A stretch of 64,000 nucleotides of DNA. Source: Coniochaeta sp. PMI_546 (lineage: Eukaryota; Ascomycota; Sordariomycetes; Coniochaetales; Coniochaetaceae). This document shows, one piece after another, positions 12,097 through 22,546 of this stretch. The notes beneath the pieces were generated by a model. That model was not told the DNA's origin, ran no database searches, and saw nothing but the letters and a program-made list of their open reading frames with translations. The position numbers were made by a program, and so were the translations under genes. Position 1 is the stretch's first letter; each line of letters begins with the position of its first letter. The stretch covers positions 1 through 64,000 of the forward strand of contig MU271157.1 of the NCBI GenBank assembly GCA_021432605.1. The letters run 5' to 3'.

Positions 12097-12444
12097 GAAG
12101 CAGTCGCGTTGACACCCGACGACCATCCCGACCCGGCAGGGAGGCTGAACAACCTCGGAACCAAGCTTGGGAGGCGGTATGAGCGGACGGGCGCGATGGC
12201 CGACCTAGAGGAAGCCATCGCGGTAGGCCGGAAGGCAGTCGCGTCGACACCCGACGACCATCCCGACCGGGCAGCCTGGTTAAATAACCTTGGCATCAAG
12301 CTTGGGAGGCGGTATGAGCGGACGGGCGCGATGGCTGACCTGAAGGACGCCAAGAAGCGTGTCAATACCTCCCACACCCGTGCACCTGAAACTTTCAAAG
12401 AAATTCAAGCGAGGACGTCAGAATCGCTGCTAGCCGTATGTTGA
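12097..12444 (+). pseudogene. TPR-repeat fragment of an NLR-type protein
   Basis: The frame encodes two nearly identical 45-residue units (135 bp apart), each with TPDDHPD, then LNNLG.KLGRRYERTGAMADL. This is the kinesin-light-chain-like TPR unit found at the C-terminus of many fungal NB-ARC/NACHT proteins and typical of recent repeat expansion. There is no NB domain upstream and no proper start: the frame begins inside a unit, and after the second unit it drifts into unrelated sequence before a stop at 12444. I read it as a leftover end of a larger receptor gene. It could also be a C-terminal exon of a gene I cannot see. Confidence 0.55.
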
Positions 12445-13103
12445 ACTGCTTGACTACCGTTTGCCTCCTAACCACTTGCCTAGCTTCCTCCCTGCTTCAG
12501 CTCCTAACGCTGTCCGATCCGGCTCACATGTTATCATGTAGTCTGCTTTCGACAATGGCTCAGCGGCCTCTGCATACTTTGACATCCATAAATTGCGGCT
12601 ACAACCACGCAAACAAGAATGCAGGAGCCCATTCCACGTATGAGCCTTCCGCATCCACATGCTCTGTAGGTGCCAGTGAAACGCTTTCCTGATATCACCT
12701 TGATTGCCCCAACCTGGGCTATGGCGTAACATAGACCAGGTTTCGCCGCCCACATCACAGCAGCCGCCTGCTGATACCTGTCTGATAGGTCTCAGAAACC
12801 TGGAGATCGCATTTATCGGAATCGCCGTCCGAGCCGACAACCCATCCAAGCGGGTCGAATAAGTGTTTGCCAACTGTTAAGCAACGAGCCCAAAACAAGA
12901 ACGATCCTGGTCAGGTCGTGCGGCCTTGACATGGCAAAATAGAGCTCGGTCGCGAAGCGCATCGTACCAGATGCGTGCACACTTTAGCGCCGGCGCCTTG
13001 CTCTGCGCTTTGTGATGCCTGCCCCGGCTGATGCCTTGGTTTTTGATCTTGTCCTACTGGCAATGCCGCAACTTGACGACCTTTTCTCGTTGATTGGCCG
13101 AGC
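12445..13103. other. No gene recognised
   Basis: Competing medium-length frames on both strands (for example 12454-12873 on the minus strand) show no known domain or convincing splice structure. Confidence 0.25.
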
Positions 13104-13480
13104 CTATGCCGACTGGCTCCTATGCCCGTCCATCGGAAGCGCTCGTCTCATCCTTTCTTCTTGGATCGCGGCGGATCGCTGAAAAATCTCTGACTCTGGC
13201 TGCCAGTACTTCTGGTCGTCGATGGAATATCGGATCTCTCTCGTTCGCGCCAAAGAAAACCCTGCCAACCTTAGGATGCCCCGGTAGGATATTGCGAGAG
13301 TCTTCCAAAAGGTAGTGTCCTCATCGCCGTGTGCAGCACGAGCCGCCCTCTGCCGCAAGAGGTCGTCGAGTACAGCCTGATATTATTTGGACTCGACCTT
13401 CCAGTACTCGGCTTGTGTGATGTTGTTCCGGTACACGTCCACTTCGCCCGGTGCGAAACAGTTGCGCAGCTCCTCACATC
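13104..13480 (-). pseudogene. Possible gene remnant, unknown family
   Basis: On the minus strand a frame reading EVDVYRNNITQAEYWKVESK, one stop, then YQAVLDDLLRQRAARAAHG and DTTFWKTLAISYRGILRLAG has the residue make-up of a real helical protein and continues to about 13104. It is short, has at least one in-frame stop, and no start or splice partners were found. I do not recognise the family. The rest of 13480-14717 holds only overlapping unremarkable frames, for example 13816-14241 on the minus strand. Confidence 0.3.
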
Positions 13481-14717
13481 ACCATCGGTAGGACTCTTCT
13501 ACGTCTTCCGAGGATGCGGCTTCTGGGGTTGCTTGCTGCTGCGCTTTGACTGCGTCCTCGAGCCCGGTGTTGATGGCCTCGGCTGTATATCTGCAATAAG
13601 AGCTTGTAGCACATTGGCAGCTGACAGGGGAGTTCATCCCCATGGTCTCGTCAGATTATCAGCTCCAAAGAAAGAAAATGTTTTACCGGGAGATTGAGTT
13701 TGAAAGATAGTAAATTCCAGGGGTGACATCCCAAGAGCCCGTCGAGATAAGACGATGGCGCGGCACGTTCCATGACCTGGAATTCACGTGTACCTAGGGG
13801 CCATCGGAAAATTGTTTATGCGGCTGAAGGTTTCATCCGCCAGGCTGCAGGACGGGGCCGGGACTGAGGAGTCACGACTGACAGGTCTTGCTGAGACGAC
13901 TCCACCAGATCTTGGTCTCCCAAGAAGAAAACATCGTATTTGAGCGTGGCTGAGTCGGACGTACCAGGCATGGCGCGAACACTCATCAGACCGCTTCCCG
14001 CAGTGCACTGCATTTTGTGCATGGGAGCAGGCCAGACACCTTTGTCCTTGGGCTCCGATGAGCTGCCTCTGGCTACTGTCCATACCGCCAAGGTATTTGC
14101 TTCAATGGTGGGGCGTGCATTAGACCACCCTGCCAGGACGCGTGACCCGTGCGCGGACCGACGCGTCCTGCCACGGTCGCGCCAAAAGCAGAGCCTAAAG
14201 TCGATGCCGCGATACATTTGCGCAACGCGAGTGTCTGGCAAGGTACTTCGACTGCCGACGACGGCTCTGCAGAGGGATAGGAATACGGCTCACCAAATGT
14301 CCCGACGAGCGGTGCAATCACACGTACGACGCTCCCACGTCCAGCCGAGTCTGTTGTCTGCCGGGGTTAGTTCCTCGCATCGCTCCTATCTCATCATCAA
14401 ACGACTGGTCAAGCCCGCCTGAGAGGCATGAGCTATGAACAGCCGCGGCCAGGCCATAGTATGTCTCCGATGACTCGTCGCTCGGTGTCAATGCCATCCA
14501 AGGCGTTCACGGCCACCTGCGCCTTGCGGCTTGCGCCATGATTGGCCACTGACCGGATGTCAACCCCGCGCCAGCCTCAGCCCAGTGCCCGACCCGAACC
14601 AGTATGGACTCCTCGACAGCGATCCTGCACAACGCATCGAACAAAGCCGAAAGAGACACGAGCTTGGTGCTGTCGCCGGGTCCGCGATCGCTGACCGCTA
14701 GACTGCCATACTGAACG

Positions 14718-17700
14718 ATGCGTCTGCTGGAACGCGACGCAGCTGGGGAGATCAGGCTGACGAAGGACTTTGTCGGCCGCGAGATCCCCCGGTATGCAAT
14801 CCTCTCGCACACATGGGCCGACGGCGAGGTCCTCTTCAAAGACATGGTCGACGGCACGGTCGAGACGAAGCCGGGCTACGAGAAGATCCGGTTCTGTGCC
14901 GACCAAGCCTGGGCCGACGGCCTGCGATTCTGCTGGGTGGATACGTGCTGCATCGACAAGACGAACGCCGTCGAGCTGCAGGAGGCCATCAACTCCATGT
15001 TCCGCTGGTACCGCGGCGCCGCAAAGTGCTACGCCTATCTCGCCGATGTCCCCGCCGCGAACTGGCGGGCGTCATTCCGCAACAGCAGATGGTTCACACG
15101 CGGATGGACGCTGCAAGAGCTCATTGCTCCGATGTCGGTCGGGTTCTTTTCCAAAGAGGGGCACCTCTTGGGCAGCCGGGAGGCGCTGGAGCAGGACATC
15201 ACCGCGGTCACGGGCATTCCCCTCGACGCCCTCCGGGGCTGCGCCCTGTCCGACTTCAGCGTCCGCGAGCGGTTTGCGTGGATGGATCGGCGCGAGACGA
15301 CGCGCGACGAGGACAGGGCATACGCGCTGCTGGGCATTTTCGACGTCCACATGCCGCTTATCTATGGCGAAGGGGCCAACAATGCATTCAGGCGGTTGCG
15401 GGAGGTGATCAGCCCTTCAACGAGTGAGTCCATCACCCCATCCGCATCGGCCAGCGTAAGCTAACGGGTCCGCAGGGGCAGCAGAAGACAAGGCGAAAGA
15501 CGACGGATGCATTGCAGAGCTCCGCGACACCGACCCCCGTGTCGACAAAAAGCGCATCGAGCAGACCAAGGGCGGCTTGCTCGAGGGATCCTGCCAGTGG
15601 GTCCTCGACCACGCCGACTTCCAGCGATGGTACCGCGACGAACAGAGCCGCCTGCTGTGGATCAAGGGCGACGCCGGCAAGGGCAAGACGATGCTGCTCT
15701 GCGGCATCGTCGATGCCCTGACAAAGTCCGTCCACGATGGGTCCATGGTCTCCTTCTTCTTCCTACAAGCTACCGACCCCCGTATCAACCATGCTTTGGC
15801 CGTGGTGCGCGGCCTCATCTATCTGCTGGTGGAGCAGCAGCCGTCGCTCGTGCGCCACCTCCGCGAGCAGTTCGATCACGCCGGAAAGAAGCTTTTCCAA
15901 GACGCCAACGCATGGACCGCCACTTGCACTATCCTCACGCATATGCTCCAGGATCCGGCGGTGCATATGGCATACCTTGTTGTTAATGCCCTCGATGAAT
16001 GCCAGGACGACGGGCTCTTCAAGGTGCTGAATCTGATCGCGTCGCTGTCGACACTGCCGCGCGTCAAATGGCTAGTGTCGAGCCGCAACTTGCCGCAGAT
16101 CGAACAGCGGCTGCGAGTCGACCCGGCGCGGACGAGGCTGAGTCTCGAGATCCAGCAGAACGCGGAACAAGTCGCGCGTGCCGTCAGTGCCTACATCGAC
16201 GCCCGCGTGTCCAGCCTCCCCTGCATTCAAGACGATGCAGGTTTACAGCAGCATGTCCGCAGCGTGATGCAGCAGCGAGCCGACGGCACGTTTCTTTGGG
16301 TCTCTCTCGTCGTCGATGAGCTGAGCAAGGCAAACAGCTGGGAGATCGAACAGATCATTGACGAGGTGCCGAGGGGATTAACGGAGCTGGACCGCCGCAT
16401 GGTCGAGCAAATTGGATGGTTGAAGCGGGGTACCTCGGAGCTGTGTCGGCTTGTCGTTCTGACGATGATTGCATCATACCGTCCGCTGAGCCTGCTCGAG
16501 TTGGCTGCTTTGTCCAGATTGCCGCAGCACATAGCGAGCCGTACTGAGCATATCGAGGCGCTTGTGAAGACGTGCGGGTCACTCTTCACTGTCCGAGACG
16601 GCGTCGTTTACATGGCCCATCAGTCGGCAAGAGATTTCTTGGTGGACGAGGCATTGCGATCGATGTTCTCTATCGATATCAGGCAAATACATCACGATCT
16701 CTACAGATGCTCGATACAAATCCTTAGCAATGTATTACGGCGCGACATATACGGTCTGCAGCATCCTGGATCGCGCCTCGATCAGGTCAGACGACCGAGT
16801 CCTGACCCCCTAGCTACGACCGCCTACGCGTGCGTCTACTGGATCGACCATCTGCGCGACTGCAATCCCGCCAAGAATGCGACCAGCGACCTTCAAGACA
16901 GTGGCCCCATCGCCCGGTTCCTAACCAGCAAATACCTGAACTGGCTCGAGGCTGTCAGTCTCCTCGGAAGCTTATCCAAAGGCATCGCCGCCATTTCCAA
17001 GCTGCATACACTCCTTGTAGGTCATACAGCCGCCCCAACTCCAATACCATTGTTGCTTACGGCATGCTAGACATCTGATATGCATCTCGGCGATACGCAA
17101 CTAGCCAGATTTGTTCAAGACGCCCGTCGGTTCGTTCTGACTCATTGGTCAGCCATTGAACAAGCACCACTTCAGACATATGCAGCGGCACTTATATTTA
17201 GTCCGACGAATAGCGTGGTTCGGCAGAGGTTTAGAGCAGAAGAGCCGCCATGGATACTTTGTGGGCCTCATATGGAGAAAGAGTAGGATACATGTCTTTC
17301 GACGTTCGAGGGCCACAATTCTTCGGTCTCGTCGGTCGCCTAGTCATACGACGCGGTATTATTAACGTCGGCCTCGTATAATAAGACCGTTAAGATCTAA
17401 GATATTAAGACGGGCTATTACCTCTTAACGTTCGAGGGCTATAAAGATTAGGTCTCGTCGGTCGCCTAGTTATACGACGTAATATTATTAACGTCGGCCT
17501 CGAACGATAAGACCGTTAAGATCTAAGACGTTAAGACGGGTTATTATCTTTCGACGTTCGCGGGCTATAATTCTTCGGTCTAGTCGGTCGTTTAGTTATA
17601 CGACGTGGTATTATTAATATCGGTTTCGAACGATAAGACCGTTAAGATTTAAAACGTTAAAACGGGTTATTATCTTTCGACGTTCGAAAGTTATAGTTCT

Positions 17701-19071
17701 TCGGTTTAATCGGTCGTTTAATTATACGACGCGGTATTATTAATATCGGTTTCGAACGATAAGACCGTTAAAATTTAAAATATTAAGATAAATTATTACC
17801 TTTCGACGTTCGAAAGTTATAAATATTCGATTTAGTTAATCGTTTAATTATACGACGCGGTATTATTAACGTCGGTTTCGGATAATAAAACCGTTAAGAT
17901 TTAAAACGTTAAAACGGGTTATTATCTTTCGACGTTTATAAGTTATTAAAATTCGGTCTTATTAATCGTTTAGTTATATAACGCGGTATTATTAATATCG
18001 GCCTCGGACGATAAGACCGTTAAGATTTAAAACGTTAAAACGGAAAATAAATAAGATATATATTTTTTAACGTTTGAAGGTTATAATTCTTCGGTTTCGT
18101 CGGTCGTTTAATCTTACGACGCGGTATTATTAATATCGGCTTCGAATAATACGACCGTTAAGATTTAAAACGTTAAAATAAGTTATTATTTTTCGATATT
18201 CGAAAGTTATAATTTTTCGGTTTAATCGGTCGTTTAGTCTTACGATACGGTATTATTAATATCGATTTCAAACGATAAAACCGTTAAGATCTAAAACGTT
18301 AAAACGGGTTATTACTTTTCGACGTTCGAAAGTTATAATTTTTCGGTTTCGTCGGTCGTTTAATCTTACGACACGGTATTATTAACGTTAGTTTCGAACG
18401 ATAAAACTATTAAGATTTAAAATATTAAAACGGGTTATTATCTTTCGACGTTCGAAGGTTATAAATTTTCGGTTTATTCGGTTATTTAATTATACGACGC
18501 GGTATTACTAACGTCGGCCTCGGGCTTTATTACCGTTAAGATCTAAGACGTTAAGACGGGTTATTATCTTTCGACGTTCGCGGGTTACTAAAATTCGGTC
18601 TTCTCGGTCGCCTAGTCGTACGACGTGGTATTACTAACGTCGGCCTCGTAAGATAAGACCGTTAAGATCTAAGATACCAAGACGGGCTACTACCTTTCAA
18701 CGCTCGAGGTTGGAATATCCATTCGCCATCTACAGTTCGTACTAGCCGACTCGTCCCTGTTACGAACTGATGTCGGCACATTCCATTTACAGCCTATGGT
18801 GACGTCTACGGCCATGGCGCTGACTGCTATAGCAATCCTTCACCATCGTTCCTCTCCCCCTCGGCCATTTACCAACACTCGTGAGGGCTATGGCTTGACG
18901 AGCGACAGTGCCTGGATCACGTACGAAGGACAGAATGCGCTATGGCTGCCGCCCAAGTTCCGGCCGTGGTGTTCTGCCTTTAAGGGCTCAGCAGCAGCGC
19001 TCGGCTGCATATCGGGCCGCGTTCTAGTCTTCCAGTTCGCCGAGAGGCCGCTGTGGTTGGGTGATGGGTAA
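14718..19071 (+). pseudogene. HET-NACHT-WD40 (HNWD-type) NLR gene with RIP-destroyed WD40 repeats
   Basis: Structure: exon 1 14718-15423, intron 15424-15475, exon 2 15476-17016, likely intron 17017-17070 (carries the only stop there), then one frame to 19071. The product starts MRLLERDAAGEIRLTKDF and has a HET domain (AILSHTW, CWVDTCCIDK, RGWTLQELIAP, residues about 28-230). The NACHT P-loop is GDAGKGKT (about 300-307), Walker B LVVNALDEC (about 403-411), with SSRNLPQIEQRL after it. The region before the WD repeats (DARRFVL, IFSPTNSVVRQRF) matches HNWD proteins. From 17284 the frame runs on in phase through eleven-plus WD40 units, but Trp codons have become stops, so at most about 820 residues can be made. 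A clean tail (about 18700-19071, GYGLTSDSAWITYEGQNALW) follows. Such proteins act in heterokaryon incompatibility or non-self recognition. Confidence 0.85.
17302..18711 (+). repeat. WD40 tandem repeat array, 126-bp units, RIP-mutated
   Basis: Unit starts (the acgttcg motif) lie at 17302, 17428, 17554, 17680, 17806, 17932, 18070, 18196, 18322, 18448 and 18574, and a partial twelfth begins at 18700. The period is 126 bp (42 codons, one WD40 blade) except for one 12-bp in-frame insertion at about 18043-18070. All units are in the same frame. Within the array CpA and TpG are nearly absent while CpG is frequent, and the stops fall where Trp is expected (I*D, VA*S). The first and last units keep more normal composition than the middle ones. 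Confidence 0.9.
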
Positions 19072-20236
19072 TGTGGGCATGCCGAGACAAGGAAGCGAAG
19101 TTTCCGTATTCGTCTTGTTCGCCCACGGAGTCTAGAACTGAATTTCATTTCATTCATATACATTTTTTTTCTCTCTCTGCCCTCTATCGGGTCCTAGGGG
19201 ACGGGGTGAATTTATACTATTCCTTGCCCCGGTCAAGGATGTTCTAGCGGGCTGCTACTTGCGATTTGATGAGCCTTAATTTGTCAGCAAACTATTTCTT
19301 AATAGGAAGTAGACGAGTACAGTCAATTAGATATGCGAGCCTGCTCGTGATGCCGAGGGGGAGCAACTCCAGCCAATGGGAACTGCCAGACAGGAAAGTC
19401 AACGAATATGGGAAGCTGTACGTGTCAGGTTTGGGAGACGAGGATTGGAGTCTGTGATAAGGACTGTGCCTGGTGCGGTCATTGCAACGATGGCGGTGCA
19501 TTCTGAACATTTATGGAATATAACTCTTCCTCGTCCTCTTCTGTCGCTATCTCTTTGTCTCACCGCATTAGAGTGGCTTGACGTCTTTGTGGATTAGGGA
19601 ACTCGATTGTAGAAGGAAACTCGGAGAAAACTGGGAAGGGCAAGATGATGAGACCAATCACTGGACGATTCGTCGTCTTCGCCAACAAGATCAAAAACTT
19701 CCGGCGATGCCTGAATTCCTTCATACGAGCTCCCAATCGGCTCCCCTCGCCGCGCAGGAGGGCTGTATTGGGGACGCGAATCCTTGCGCAGTGCCATCTT
19801 TCTGCACAGAAGACATCTCCAACGATCTCACGCTCGCGTCGCAACGTCAAGCACCCGCCGACCAAAGAGATGCCTGGAAGAAGTTTCATCACGCCTGGCT
19901 CCTCCTGCCCTTCCACAAACTACGTCCCACCGTCTCCTTCCTCCGCTTTCGTCCACCCTCCACGGTACCGCCATCTGCTTTCACCCTGTTGCTCCTGTAG
20001 TTCCTATGCGGTTCTGCCCGTTTGAAATTGTGGCGTGTCGCCGGAAGCTGATGATACCACCCGGGTTGTTTCAGGCCAACTGATAAGGAAGTAGTTGTGA
20101 TAAGCGATGCTGGGCTCAGTGGCGATCTTGGTAGCGCCGGAGGTTTGGGGCTGCCCAGCGAGCGTGCACCACGCGGCGGGGACGTAGAACGTGGGTCTTA
20201 GGTGCTCGTTGAACAATCCCCGACGACCTGAGGGTA
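19072..20236. other. No gene recognised
   Basis: Several overlapping frames (for example 19578-20000 and 19645-20025 on the + strand) look alike in length and none shows a domain, signal peptide or splice pattern that I can support. Confidence 0.3.
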
Positions 20237-21526
20237 TCAATCCTTTCCAGCAACGTAGACCGCCCATTGGACGATCACAGTCAGGACTGCAACTCCCATG
20301 GAACTGGCCCCAATAGCTGTTTGCCAGTCTCCAAAGATGACCCGGAAAATAGCACACGAGCAAACGGTAAGGGTTACAGCCAACGGCATAGCTACGCTAT
20401 GTCTTATGTCTTCCCATTCCTGAGTGACTTTGTACCCGCTAAATACGACATCGCCGATACGTGGATTGTGCCAGTAGAGGTTTTTGAGCATGTCCCTAAT
20501 AGAGTTAGTGGAAGTGGCCATGCCTGGAAACAGCAGTTGCCAAACCTAGTCGAGTATACTCCTGGATCTCCTGCAAGGCCGTCGAGTACTGTGTAAACGT
20601 TGACCGTTTGCAAGCAGGGGTGTCTGGAACGCCAAAGTGAGCATTGGCAGAAGAGAAAGGCTTCGTAAGCGGTATTGTACGTCGTCGAACTCTTTGACAT
20701 CGCAGTTGCGAAAGGGGATGTACAAGCTGGGGCATCCCGGCGAGTGCTCCCATTCTCCGCTCATATAGTCCTCTCCGCAAAGGGATGAAAGTTCCTGCTC
20801 TTGCCATGCGCCAATTGACTCCCCAAGAGTCTTTAGCGTTTCATCCAAGCTGCGGCGAAGTCGCTCAGTATCAAGAACTTCGTAGACCCCGACAAAGACC
20901 TCGCCAGCTCTACGTTTCTCCAGCCCTGAAAAGCGAATCTGCGAACAACACAAAGCAACTAGTTAGTAGATGGCTTCAATATCGCAAAGTAAGACTTACT
21001 CTTACCTCCTCCACTTTAGTAACCCGGCGGAAGGGTAACCAAGTCCTCGATTTAGCCCGAGCCTTCCCCATCTTATCCAGAATCGCCGAATGTGTATCAT
21101 CGTCTCTGACCGTAACCTGGACAATCCTACACTTCTCTGGTCTTCCGGTGCAAAGAAAAACACACGGAGTGCCCAAGGCGATGTTATTGAAGAACAACCG
21201 CGGATCCCCATCTCTAATAGCTTCAATATTCTCTGCATTCTGCTCCCTAGGCTCTGCCGATCGCGAAACTGAATGTAGCTTTGCCATCGTCGTTCCAAAT
21301 GGCTCCATCCTACCCGGGGCAGTCTTGGGACATCTAACCTGTTACCATAGGCCTCCTCATCAACGTGCTGACGTTTTCTCAGTAAGTATGCCGGAGGCAT
21401 AACACGCGGGATGCCGGGCAGAAACTTCCTCTCGTCGCAGACCTCACCGCTTTGATTGTCAACAACACCAGAGCTGGTTGAGAGACGCTCCGAAGTGACG
21501 TTGAAACTTGTTTGTACTTTATTCAT
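20237..21526 (-). pseudogene. Conserved fungal membrane protein of unknown function, apparently frameshifted
   Basis: The N-terminal frame (from 21526, MNKVQTSFNVTSERL) reads to EEAYGNRLDVPRL, then the match continues in another frame with MEPFGTTMAKLHSVSR and NGDPRLFF-like, GTPCVFLCTGRPEKCRIVQV, so the frame changes near 21320 without a believable intron. An intron at about 21005-20939 (GAG|gtaaga to cag|ATT) joins to IRFSGLEKRRAGEVFVGVYE. A further join near 20540-20580 leads to LKNLYWHNPRIGDVVFSGYK and two hydrophobic segments at the C-terminus (about 20240-20400), a likely pair of membrane helices. This layout is that of a family I recall from many Pezizomycotina with no known function. 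It is broken once, or carries a sequencing error. Confidence 0.55.
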
Positions 21527-21819
21527 CGCGCGTATGCTTGATGACTAAGTCCTGATCCCTCTATTTCATAGCATGGATCTGTTCACGTTGGGACGGAGCG
21601 TTTGTGGCGCCATCGGTTGATGTGATGTTCCGGCTTGTCACCTGAAGTTATCCTCTTCTCGAAGCTAGGTACGCAACGTCTGAGTGATCGGTTACGCCAC
21701 ACTGGCTATGGCTGGAATTGACATGAGGCTGAAGAAGCAGTTCCCCTCTTTCGGATCTCCAACGCCGACCTCCGAAAACCCACTCGGACAGAAATCCGGC
21801 TTATTCCGTTGCCCGTTGA

Positions 21820-22383
21820 CACAAAGGTGCGGGGGTAAGGATATTTTCCTCCAACCATGCCGAGCATTTGCGGCGTCCAGTATTCGCTGGATACTTCAAC
21901 TACGACAAATCAATTTTCTGGGCGGTTTTAACAGCAATGCCTTCTAATGCGAGTTTACAACGACTGGCCCTATCGTCGAGATTGTCCGACCGCTTTTCGT
22001 CAATGTTAATTCCGCGTCTGCTACCGCTTGTTTGCTCAAAGCTGGAAAACCTCAAACAACTCGTTATCTCCTGTCCGCATGGCGATAACGAGATGTCCGA
22101 CTTGCTAGCACTCTGTCCCCACCTGGAAGTACTCTACCTTTCCATCGAAGACTTCGAGCGTCTCAGCGAGATTTCCTTGACGAGCCTAAGGGAGCTCAAG
22201 GTTCAGGTCCGTTCAGATATGGGTTTGGAGGCGTTTCTGAAACGGCATCACGCCCTTCAACGCGTAGTAATATCGGTTGTTTGTTGGCATGATAGGATGA
22301 AACACATCTCCAGTAGCATTGGACACGATATCGATATCAAGATTAATGCCGCCAACACTGAACCCGGTCCTTGGGATGTGTAA
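21820..22383 (+). CDS. Leucine-rich hypothetical protein, 5' end unclear
   Basis: The open frame has no ATG at its head: it opens at 21820 and the first codons used are not Met. It encodes a Leu-rich product with spaced motifs like LENLKQLVISCPHGDNEM, LLALCPHLEVLYLSIEDF and LTSLRELKVQV, which resembles leucine-rich repeats of fungal F-box-like proteins. An upstream exon with the start, or an F-box, may lie at 21684-21840 (a gtaagg donor is at 21835), but no join was secure. It could equally be a truncated gene. Confidence 0.4.
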   Translation, partial: HKGAGVRIFSSNHAEHLRRPVFAGYFNYDKSIFWAVLTAMPSNASLQRLALSSRLSDRFSSMLIPRLLPLVCSKLENLKQLVISCPHGDNEMSDLLALCPHLEVLYLSIEDFERLSEISLTSLRELKVQVRSDMGLEAFLKRHHALQRVVISVVCWHDRMKHISSSIGHDIDIKINAANTEPGPWDV

Positions 22384-22546
22384 TGACGGCATATAGAGAA
22401 ACGAGGACCTCAACCCAAATGCTACTCTATTTTGTCGCTACTACCTGCTAAGGATATTCGTAGTCGCCACGCAAAGGAGAATGATACGCCGCTCCGTCTG
22501 TGCATAAGTGATTCCGACTCATGGCTATACCTCGACGTTTAGCACA

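Noticed and set aside
11643-12098. 151-codon + strand frame as a gene
   Set aside because: No recognisable motif, with frames of similar length on other frames and strands.
13816-14241. 141-codon minus-strand frame just before the HET gene
   Set aside because: No domain, start context or splice partner; it overlaps a similarly long + strand frame.
17071-17286. Separate small gene after the NLR stop at 17070
   Set aside because: The stop lies in a likely 54-bp intron, and the following segment matches the part before the WD repeats in HNWD proteins.
17302-18711. Regular 126-bp repeats could suggest a satellite or CRISPR-like array
   Set aside because: The units are contiguous without spacers, in one frame, and encode recognisable WD40 blades that continue the NLR gene.
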